Source: Roseburia sp. CAG:303
GTDB lineage: Bacteria; Bacillota; Clostridia; Lachnospirales; Lachnospiraceae
Assembly: GCA_000437755.1 (NCBI GenBank)
Contig: FR900152.1
Location: forward strand, 23,767-29,341
Direction of reading: 5' to 3'
DNA: 5,575 nucleotides
This document shows, one piece after another, positions 1 to 5,225 of this stretch. Every line of letters starts with the position of its first letter. Within the stretch, counting starts at the first letter, position 1. The notes beneath the pieces were generated by a model. It did not search any database, was not told the DNA's origin, and saw nothing but the letters and a program-made list of their open reading frames with translations. The position numbers and the translations under genes are program-made.

Positions 1-1187
1 TGCAGAAAGCCGCCAGAATCACCAGAAACAAGAACAGTAACCGTACTGCGTTTGTTGCGGAAGATATCAGCGGTGTGGATGTTATCCACGCATTTAACAG
101 GGCAGATTTAAACTCGGAAATTCTCTGTGACCTGACAGACCAGACAAACAAATGTTTCATGTTTGAAACTCATTTCCGGGAAGCTATTTTCCCAATGGCA
201 CACGGCATTATCCGTATGTGCTGTTCCGTTATCATCTATGTGTCCGCACTCGCCATGATTCAGAAGAATCCTGCCAGTCTGACACTGGGTGTTATCATCA
301 GTGTTACTACTTACATGGAATTATTTGCCAATGCGGTATTTGAACTTTGTCAGAGACTTCAGAACATCACAACCCTGACCACCAATCTGGAGCGAATCTT
401 TGAACTGATGTACGAAGAACCTGCCATCAAAGATTCTCCGGATGCAGCCGTTCTTCCGCCAATCAAAGGCCATGTCTGCTATAAAGATGTATCCTTTGGC
501 TATGTACCTGGCATCAACGTGCTGGAACATGTCGACCTGGATGTAAAACCGGGCGAAATGATTGCACTGGTAGGTCCTACCGGTGCCGGAAAAACGACAC
601 TTATCAGTCTTCTAAGCCGTTTCTATGACGTGACCGGCGGAGAAATTACTATTGATGGACATAATATCAAGGATGTTACCTTACAGTCCCTGCGCCGTCA
701 GGTATGCACCATGATGCAGGACACCTTCCTTTTCAGCCGTGAGGTCATTGAAAATATCCGTTTCTCCAAACCGGATGCTACGGATGAAGAATGTATCGCT
801 GCCGCAAAGAAAGTCTCTGCGGATGAATTTATTACCAGACTGCCGCACGGCTATCACACCCGGTTATCCAAACAGGGCAGTGAGCTGTCCGGAGGTGAAC
901 GTCAGCTTCTCTCCTTTGCCAGACTGATTCTTGCAGATCCAAAGATTCTGATTCTGGACGAGGCAACCAGTAATATCGACTCGGAAACAGAAGCCCAGAT
1001 TCAGGAAATGTTAAAAGTTGTTCTGAAGGGACGTACCAGCTTTGTCATTGCACACCGTCTTTCTACCATAAAGAATGCAGACCGTATTCTTTACATTGAT
1101 GATAAGCACATTGTGGAAATGGGCAGCCACGACGAACTGATGGCAAAGAAAGGTCATTACTACCAGTTAATTCAGAAAGAAAAATAG
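1..1187 (+). CDS. ABC exporter half-transporter (membrane domain fused to ATPase), 5'-partial
   Basis: The reading frame is open from base 3 to the TAG at 1185-1187, giving 394 visible residues; the GTG at 75 lies inside a conserved stretch (VAEDISGVDVIHAFNRA) and is not the start, which is beyond the window. The visible part begins in the cytoplasmic extension of the membrane domain, followed by two membrane segments (about residues 63-86 and 93-115, probably TM5 and TM6). The ATPase domain is complete: Walker A GPTGAGKT at about 191-198, Q-loop Gln 239, signature LSGGER at 295-300, Walker B ILILDE at 315-320 with the catalytic Glu, D-loop SNID, and the switch His at 351 in IAHRLST. All catalytic residues are intact, so this is a competent ATP site. 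Such proteins work as homo- or heterodimers exporting drugs, lipids or peptides from the cytoplasmic membrane; the substrate cannot be read from sequence. A partner gene may lie upstream of the window. It is transcribed towards the lipoprotein gene and ends 5 nt before a terminator. Confidence 0.95.
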   Translation, partial: QKAARITRNKNSNRTAFVAEDISGVDVIHAFNRADLNSEILCDLTDQTNKCFMFETHFREAIFPMAHGIIRMCCSVIIYVSALAMIQKNPASLTLGVIISVTTYMELFANAVFELCQRLQNITTLTTNLERIFELMYEEPAIKDSPDAAVLPPIKGHVCYKDVSFGYVPGINVLEHVDLDVKPGEMIALVGPTGAGKTTLISLLSRFYDVTGGEITIDGHNIKDVTLQSLRRQVCTMMQDTFLFSREVIENIRFSKPDATDEECIAAAKKVSADEFITRLPHGYHTRLSKQGSELSGGERQLLSFARLILADPKILILDEATSNIDSETEAQIQEMLKVVLKGRTSFVIAHRLSTIKNADRILYIDDKHIVEMGSHDELMAKKGHYYQLIQKEK

Positions 1188-1192
1188 ATCCA

Positions 1193-1224
1193 AAAAAGCA
1201 GTCCCTGTCATGGGACTGCTTTTT
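1193..1224. terminator. Probable bidirectional intrinsic terminator between convergent genes
   Basis: Left arm AAAAAGCAGTCCC (1193-1205) and right arm GGGACTGCTTTTT (1212-1224) are perfect inverted complements around a 6-nt loop TGTCAT. The GC-containing core is 8 bp. Because the arm has an A tract before it and a T tract after it, transcripts from either strand end in a U run. It lies 5 nt after the exporter stop codon and 31 nt beyond the stop codon of the convergent lipoprotein gene, so it can serve both. Confidence 0.9.
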
Positions 1225-1255
1225 GCTGGTCATATGATTCTTATTCATTTACTGG

Positions 1256-2506
1256 TTATGCAGCATCATCGCTCCATAAATCTTCATAATCATAATCGTC
1301 ATCGTAGTCATAATCAAAATCATCATAAACACCGCTGCCATAGCTTCTGATTAAATCTGAAAGATCGCTGAGGTCAATTCCTGCAAGAGCTAAGATGGAC
1401 TTGATATCCTCCTCATCCATTACACTGTCCGGAGCTTTTACTTTTACATCCTGATCTTCGGATACCTTACATTCAACATTCGCACTCATGTTGTCGTTAT
1501 CCATTTTCAGATCGATTCCATAGGAAAGTGTCCATACTGCCGCACCTTCCTCACCGGAATAATCTGTTCCGATTTTCAGTGAAAAGTCTGGCATATCATC
1601 TTCATTCATGGCATCTTCCAGATCTTTCTGAAGTTTCTCAGGATCAGAAGTAATCTCACTAATGGCATCATCTGTGGAAACACCCATATCTCCGACAATA
1701 TCCTGAATACTCTTCATGATATCTTCGCCATCCTCTGCAAATACCTTTATGAACGCTTTCACCAGTGATACAGCATTATCATTGTTTATTTCAATGGTAT
1801 ATCCATCCTTGGAAGAATAAACTCCATCTGCTTCTTTCGCTATCTTTTCTGCTTCACTTAAAAGGTAAGCTGCTGACTTCTGAAGTTTCTTTATGGTATC
1901 TTCGTCATTCAGGGTGTCTTTGATCTCATCCATTTCATCCGATACATCGGCATTCTCCAGAACTGCCTCATACACATCCTTAATTGTGCTGACCGGAATT
2001 GCGATATAATCGCCATCCGGAATCAATGTAGTATATGTTTCCACTTCATCCTTCAAATCGAATAAATCAGCTACATTCACTACCATATCCACTGCATTCG
2101 ACACATTGACATATAAGGTATCATCTGCCAGAATAAATTCTGTAAGGTCACCTTTTATCTTTCCACATTCGACACCGACTTTCATACTCATGGCATCTGT
2201 TCCTGCAATCTTTCCGCTCAGGGTAAGTTTTGCATCCAATGCATCTGCTTTCATACCCAGTGTCTTCATAATTTCTTCTTCATCTGAGCCAAACAGCTCC
2301 AAATCATCTCCCTTTAAGGAAAGATTCATTGTTACACTGTAATCACCTTTCTGTATTGCAGCACCTTTCTCCACTGCATCTGCAAAAGATTTCGCAGATA
2401 CTTCTTTGGTTTCTGAACTTTCTTTCTCGGCACTTCCACAGCCTGCCAGTGTTGCAGCCGCCATCGCAACTGTTAATGACATCGCAGTAAACTTTTTCAG
2501 TTTCAT
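1256..2506 (-). CDS. Secreted lipoprotein of unknown function with Asp/Tyr-rich C-terminal tail
   Basis: The protein is 416 residues from the ATG at 2506-2504. This start is chosen over the longer frame (to 2593) because it has a GGAGGA site 4-5 nt upstream and begins a classic lipoprotein signal: MKLKK, a hydrophobic stretch to about residue 20, then LAGC with the lipidated Cys at position 23, followed by a Ser/Glu/Lys-rich linker. It should be anchored to the outer face of the membrane. The mature part is strongly acidic, with alternating short patterns suggestive of beta strands (about residues 50-150 and 310-365) around a helical, Asp/Glu/Lys-rich middle (about 180-300). This loosely recalls lipid-binding LolA/LppX-like lipoprotein folds, but I see no diagnostic motif and do not assign a family. 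The end (residues 394-409) is almost only Asp and Tyr. It has its own promoter and follows, on the same strand, an ABC exporter operon; a functional link is possible but unproven. Confidence 0.88.
   Translation of the reverse strand: MKLKKFTAMSLTVAMAAATLAGCGSAEKESSETKEVSAKSFADAVEKGAAIQKGDYSVTMNLSLKGDDLELFGSDEEEIMKTLGMKADALDAKLTLSGKIAGTDAMSMKVGVECGKIKGDLTEFILADDTLYVNVSNAVDMVVNVADLFDLKDEVETYTTLIPDGDYIAIPVSTIKDVYEAVLENADVSDEMDEIKDTLNDEDTIKKLQKSAAYLLSEAEKIAKEADGVYSSKDGYTIEINNDNAVSLVKAFIKVFAEDGEDIMKSIQDIVGDMGVSTDDAISEITSDPEKLQKDLEDAMNEDDMPDFSLKIGTDYSGEEGAAVWTLSYGIDLKMDNDNMSANVECKVSEDQDVKVKAPDSVMDEEDIKSILALAGIDLSDLSDLIRSYGSGVYDDFDYDYDDDYDYEDLWSDDAA
1280..1327 (-). repeat. Low-complexity GAT/TAT codon tract encoding an Asp/Tyr tail
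   Basis: Sixteen consecutive codons near the 3' end of the lipoprotein gene encode YDDFDYDYDDDYDYED, that is only Asp, Tyr, one Phe and one Glu. The DNA is an imperfect trinucleotide-like repeat of GAT, GAC and TAT codons. Such tracts can change length by replication slippage. A role in metal or cation binding, or in contact with the cell wall, is only a guess. Confidence 0.8.
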
Positions 2507-2510
2507 ATAA

Positions 2511-2516
2511 TCCTCC
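2511..2516 (-). promoter_or_regulatory. Ribosome binding site fixing the lipoprotein start
   Basis: On the minus strand GGAGGA precedes the ATG at 2506-2504 by 4 nt (GGAGG core by 5 nt). It is the only strong site near the possible starts in this frame. It decides for the start immediately before the signal peptide and against the upstream in-frame ATG codons, which lie in the leader. Confidence 0.85.
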
Positions 2517-2522
2517 ATTCTC

Positions 2523-2539
2523 TGTATACCATGTATACA
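2523..2539. promoter_or_regulatory. Inverted repeat TGTATAC-N3-GTATACA in lipoprotein leader, candidate operator
   Basis: The plus strand reads TGTATACCATGTATACA, a perfect 7-bp inverted repeat around a 3-nt spacer; each half also contains the self-palindrome GTATAC, so it is a tandem repeat too. It lies between the predicted transcription start and the ribosome binding site, 6 nt from the latter. GTATAC-type palindromes resemble sites bound by some GntR-family repressors, but no regulator is present in the window. It could also form a weak AT-rich hairpin in the mRNA. Confidence 0.45.
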
Positions 2540-2555
2540 ACTATACTCTGCATTC

Positions 2556-2583
2556 CCGCAGTACATTTTCATACCTTCTGCGG
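2556..2583 (-). promoter_or_regulatory. Possible leader hairpin (CCGCAG / CTGCGG) upstream of lipoprotein gene
   Basis: CCGCAG (2556-2561) and CTGCGG (2578-2583) are perfect inverted complements with a 16-nt AT-rich loop. They lie in the predicted 5' leader, about 9 nt after the expected transcription start. A 6-bp GC-rich stem at a 5' end could stabilise the mRNA. No known riboswitch is recognisable, and chance is possible. Confidence 0.25.
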
Positions 2584-2598
2584 CATAAAACACTTTTT

Positions 2599-2627
2599 AA
2601 TTTACTACAAATCAGTCTGTTTGTCAA
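2599..2627 (-). promoter_or_regulatory. Sigma-A-type promoter for the lipoprotein gene
   Basis: On the minus strand a perfect -35 box TTGACA (2627-2622) is separated by exactly 17 nt from TAAATT (2604-2599), which matches the -10 consensus at four of six positions. Transcription would start near 2592, leaving a leader of about 85 nt before the ATG. The -35 box begins 15 nt past the stop codon of the preceding permease gene. I see no clear terminator between them, so the lipoprotein gene may also receive read-through from the transporter operon. Confidence 0.7.
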
Positions 2628-2642
2628 TATGGCAACTTTTCC

Positions 2643-3242
2643 TTATTTCTCATATAATTCCGTAATCAAAGAGTTCTTTCTTCTTCGGATTCCTGCAAGT
2701 CCCAGTATGCCTGCCACGATAACAAAGCATAACAGAACCATTCTCAGGTCAAACCCTCTGCCAGCCCCTGAAACCTTTATCAGATTCCCGAATATTTCCG
2801 TCCGGAGCATATTTTTCCATATTACCAGGGATACGGGAACAGAAATAATCTGTGCCAGAAATGCTACTATCAGGCTGTCCGCCCACAGACTCCATCCGGT
2901 ATGCCTGTAACCTGCTATCTTAAAATATGCTGTTTCACTCCGCAGCTTCTGTAAATCAATCTTCTGTTTAAAATATACTGCTGTCACTACTCCGAGCACA
3001 ATCAGGGCGAACATCACTGCGATAACGGTACAGATGATTTTTCCTTTTGTTTTAAAAAAAGAATCGATACCTGCCTGTTTCTGCAGCACTTTGTTATACC
3101 AGTCGCTCTGGTATACCGCCATTCCTTTCTCTATCACATTTAATGATATGCATGCCAGTGTAAATGTTGTAATATAAAACAGAATTGTATAGATACTTTC
3201 CCTGAGTTTCATAATTCTTCTCTTAAAAAGCCATCCTGCCAT
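2643..3242 (-). CDS. Short FtsX-like ABC transporter permease subunit
   Basis: The protein is 199 residues with four predicted membrane helices: about 15-37, 67-91, 118-142 and 167-185. Between helices 2 and 3 a charged cytoplasmic loop (about 94-117, KIDLQKLRSETAYFKIAGYR) sits where FtsX/MacB permeases carry their 'R..E.a..kalG' coupling segment. Only about 28 residues separate helices 1 and 2, where the family normally has an extracellular domain of around 200 residues, so this is a minimal permease. The start at 3242 is supported by GGAGGG at 3255-3250 with 7-nt spacing; the Met at residue 11 lacks a good site. The gene follows the long permease with a 3-nt gap, its ribosome binding site lying inside the end of that gene, which points to coupled translation. 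It is probably the second membrane subunit of the ATPase/permease complex encoded just upstream. The family call rests on topology, loop pattern and context, not on strong sequence motifs. Confidence 0.75.
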   Translation of the reverse strand: MAGWLFKRRIMKLRESIYTILFYITTFTLACISLNVIEKGMAVYQSDWYNKVLQKQAGIDSFFKTKGKIICTVIAVMFALIVLGVVTAVYFKQKIDLQKLRSETAYFKIAGYRHTGWSLWADSLIVAFLAQIISVPVSLVIWKNMLRTEIFGNLIKVSGAGRGFDLRMVLLCFVIVAGILGLAGIRRRKNSLITELYEK

Positions 3243-3245
3243 TTT

Positions 3246-4490
3246 TCATCCCTCCGATTTTAATTCCCTTGCCGGTACAATTTTTCTGATCTGTTTTTCG
3301 GTCTGATATACCACTGCCAGCATAATAATGATTATGATAGCCAATGCTCCCGGTAAAAGCCCCGGCTCAAATCTAAGATGCAGAATGCCATATTCTATTC
3401 CGAATATTTTTTCCACTGCCGAATCTGCTATGGTCAGAATCGCAAATGCTATGATCGCTGCCATCAGAAAAGCCCAGAGCATACGGAGAGCATATTCAAT
3501 CAGGATAATTCCCGTTACCTGCCTTCCGGTATACCCCTGTGTCAGATACAGTGCCATCTCCTTTTTTCTTCCGCTTACATCATTCAACACTACGATCATG
3601 GTATTGATCAATGCTATCACCAGTAAAAATACCGCTATCAGATTTCCGACAAACTGTACCATTCCTGCAATCTGCTCTATGCCGTTCTCTTCCAGCAGCA
3701 TTACCGGACTTAGATACAAATCGGAATATTTTTCTTTTATCGCATCCATATCCTTATAATCTTTTACCTGTACCCCTACTATATGCTGTACTTCATATCC
3801 GACATAGGTTTCCCTGTTATAATTCCCGCTTTCCTTCATCTGGCGGAGCATTAAATCCCGGATTCCTTCCATGGAGATTTCATATGCCTGAACTGCCTCA
3901 TTTTCGACAAGATATGCCGTAGTATTTCCCGTTACCGCCATGATATTGTCATACGTTCCGCATACCAGATATTCCAGCTCTGTCTGCTTCTCATTCCAGT
4001 CCGTAACAGTAATGGTAATCTTCTTTCCCACCAGTTCAGAAGTTGTCCCGCCTTCCTCATCTGTTCCATATAAATACTGTGGCAGAAGAATCTCTCCTTC
4101 TTCCGGCATTGTTCCTGTATACAGGTAATTCTTCATCGCATCCGTACAAACCTTAAGTTCAAGCACAGTTTCTTTTCCTGCCTGCGTTTCCTTTGCATGC
4201 ACGACTAACGGCGTGATATAATGATAAACACTTTCCAGCCTGTCATCTTCCCTGCTGTCTGCCAGAATTCTGTTGTATACACTGTCATTCTCATCATCAT
4301 CCACCGTCAATGTTCTCGCAAGCGGAACTTTGCTTATCTGCTCCGTAAATGATTTTGCCGAAGAAGAAAGCGAATTAACGATAAAATAAATCAGCAATGC
4401 CGTAAACAACAGATATTTCATTGTTTTCCCTGTCTTTTTTCTTCCTTTCAGATTCCCCCATGCACTTTTGATATAATCTGCTGCTCTCAT
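3246..4490 (-). CDS. FtsX/MacB-family ABC transporter permease
   Basis: The protein is 414 residues from the ATG at 4490-4488. The longer frame begins at a GTG at 4517 that overlaps the ATPase stop; the internal ATG is preferred because GGAGGT (4502-4497) stands 6 nt before it, and because RAADYIKSAWGNLKG is the usual amphipathic N-terminus of this family. Topology is typical: helix 1 at about 25-43, a large extracellular domain (about 44-277) with a PEEGEILLPQYL element as in MacB-type core domains, then helices 2-4 at about 277-303, 326-356 and 376-395. The cytoplasmic loop after helix 2 has GRKKEMALYLTQGYTGRQV (307-325), the family's ATPase-contacting segment, and the C-terminus ends in the customary P-A-R-E-L pattern. 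It should pair with the short permease downstream and the ATPase upstream in a MacB/LolCDE-like complex that exports, or moves across the cell surface, a peptide, lipid or antibiotic; the substrate is unknown. Confidence 0.9.
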   Translation of the reverse strand: MRAADYIKSAWGNLKGRKKTGKTMKYLLFTALLIYFIVNSLSSSAKSFTEQISKVPLARTLTVDDDENDSVYNRILADSREDDRLESVYHYITPLVVHAKETQAGKETVLELKVCTDAMKNYLYTGTMPEEGEILLPQYLYGTDEEGGTTSELVGKKITITVTDWNEKQTELEYLVCGTYDNIMAVTGNTTAYLVENEAVQAYEISMEGIRDLMLRQMKESGNYNRETYVGYEVQHIVGVQVKDYKDMDAIKEKYSDLYLSPVMLLEENGIEQIAGMVQFVGNLIAVFLLVIALINTMIVVLNDVSGRKKEMALYLTQGYTGRQVTGIILIEYALRMLWAFLMAAIIAFAILTIADSAVEKIFGIEYGILHLRFEPGLLPGALAIIIIIMLAVVYQTEKQIRKIVPARELKSEG

Positions 4491-4496
4491 TTCTCC

Positions 4497-4502
4497 ACCT
4501 CC
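4497..4502 (-). promoter_or_regulatory. Ribosome binding site fixing the long permease start
   Basis: GGAGGT on the minus strand lies 6 nt before the ATG at 4490-4488, within the 23-nt gap after the ATPase stop codon. It decides for this ATG over the GTG at 4517, which has no site of its own and overlaps the ATPase stop. Confidence 0.85.
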
Positions 4503-4513
4503 AAAAATTTTGG

Positions 4514-5158
4514 TCACATTTCCACGATTTCATCTGCATAATCCTTCACTGCTTCATTATGTGACACCGCGATTACCGTATGCCCCTGCTCCGCCAGCTT
4601 TTTCAGATACGAAAATACGATTTTCTCATTTTCTTCATCCAGATTTCCGGTCGGTTCATCCGCCAGTATAATATCCGGATTATTTGCCAATGCTCTCGCA
4701 ATGCACACCCGCTGCTGTTCCCCTCCGCTCATCTGTGATGGCAGGGATGATTTCAGATTCTCTACCCCAAAATCCGCCATCAGCTTTTCTGCAATCTGTT
4801 TCCTGTCCGTTGATGGAATTTCCCGGTTTATCCTCATCGGCACTATCACATTTTCCTCTCCGTTCAGATACGGATTCAGATAAAATCCCTGAAATACAAA
4901 TCCTATATTTTTCATTCTCAGTACAGCTTTTTCCTTCTCTTTTAATCCGGTTACGTTTTTTCCCATAACCAGAACTTCCCCGTCCGTTGCACTGTCGATA
5001 GTTCCAATGATATTCAGCAGTGTCGATTTTCCTGCCCCGGAACGCCCCATAATCGCATAAAATTTTCCGGACTCAAAGGTATACGAAAAATTCTCCAGTA
5101 TCATAGTCTTTCCATCATATGTTTTGTTTAAATTTTTTACATTAATTGTTTCTGCCAT
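4514..5158 (-). CDS. ABC transporter ATP-binding subunit, MacB/LolD type
   Basis: The 214-residue soluble ATPase has every motif of the MacB/LolD/FtsE group: Walker A GRSGAGKST at 38-46, Q-loop Gln 90 in FVFQ, signature MSGGEQQR at 143-150, Walker B IILADEP at 163-169 with catalytic Glu 168, D-loop GNLD at 171-174 and switch His 200 in VSH. The 'GGEQQR..IARAL' and 'ADEPTGNLD' wording is characteristic of this group. Start: the ATG at 5158-5156 has AAGGAG (5171-5166) 7 nt upstream. It powers the two permeases encoded directly downstream. The C-terminus stops right after ADEIVEM, where relatives usually continue with a short '.DGK.' strand, so it is slightly short; the catalytic core is complete. 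Upstream, a 27-codon ORF overlaps its first codons, and the ribosome binding site lies inside that ORF, which suggests translational coupling. Confidence 0.95.
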   Translation of the reverse strand: MAETINVKNLNKTYDGKTMILENFSYTFESGKFYAIMGRSGAGKSTLLNIIGTIDSATDGEVLVMGKNVTGLKEKEKAVLRMKNIGFVFQGFYLNPYLNGEENVIVPMRINREIPSTDRKQIAEKLMADFGVENLKSSLPSQMSGGEQQRVCIARALANNPDIILADEPTGNLDEENEKIVFSYLKKLAEQGHTVIAVSHNEAVKDYADEIVEM

Positions 5159-5225
5159 AAAACTTCTCCTTCCTGTGTCCTCTCAGATTTTCTTTTGCAC
5201 ATCTGATATAATCTACTGCTTTCAC
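5142..5225 (-). pseudogene. 27-codon mini-ORF matching the permease N-terminus: permease stump or leader peptide
   Basis: Starting with GTG at 5225-5223 and ending with TAA at 5144-5142, it encodes KAVDYIRCAKENLRG followed by HRKEKFYGRNN. The first 16 residues align without gaps to the start of the long permease (RAADYIKSAWGNLKG): eight identical residues plus Lys/Arg exchanges, with about 37 of 48 bases identical by hand count. Similarity stops just before the ATPase ribosome binding site. The GTG overlaps the stop of the upstream gene (GTGA), a GGGGTGG stretch lies about 5 nt before it, and the ORF runs 17 nt into the ATPase gene. No membrane helix follows, so it cannot be a working permease. 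The likeliest reading is the remnant of a deleted permease gene; a retained coupling leader for the ATPase is the alternative. It is labelled a pseudogene on that inference. Confidence 0.6.
5166..5171 (-). promoter_or_regulatory. Ribosome binding site of the ATPase gene, inside the mini-ORF
   Basis: AAGGAG on the minus strand lies 7 nt before the ATPase ATG. It falls within codons of the 27-codon mini-ORF, just beyond the part that resembles the permease start. Ribosomes translating the mini-ORF would pass over it, which could open the site or compete with initiation. Confidence 0.75.

Noticed and set aside
75..77. GTG as the start codon of the plus-strand ABC exporter
   Set aside because: The frame is open to the window edge and the 24 codons before it encode a conserved exporter stretch (AFVAEDISG) continuous with what follows; the gene is simply truncated by the window.
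2507..2593. In-frame 29-codon N-terminal extension of the lipoprotein
   Set aside because: It would place extra residues before a signal peptide, has no good ribosome binding site, and covers the leader with its inverted repeats and the true ribosome binding site.
2605..2642. Terminator after the short permease gene
   Set aside because: Only a 5-bp ACAAA/TTTGT pairing without a T tract is present; the stretch is better explained by the lipoprotein promoter.
3328..3759. Plus-strand open frame of 143 codons inside the permease gene
   Set aside because: It lies antisense to a well-supported permease gene, has no ribosome binding site or recognisable protein features, and its composition mirrors the opposite-strand coding.
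4501..4513. Palindrome CCAAAAATTTTGG between ATPase and permease genes as a terminator or operator
   Set aside because: With a one-base centre it cannot form a stable hairpin, it is all A/T apart from the ends, and a terminator here would cut the operon just before its permease genes.
4491..4517. GTG start at 4517 for the long permease
   Set aside because: It overlaps the ATPase stop and lacks a ribosome binding site; the ATG at 4490 has GGAGGT at ideal spacing and begins the conserved family N-terminus.
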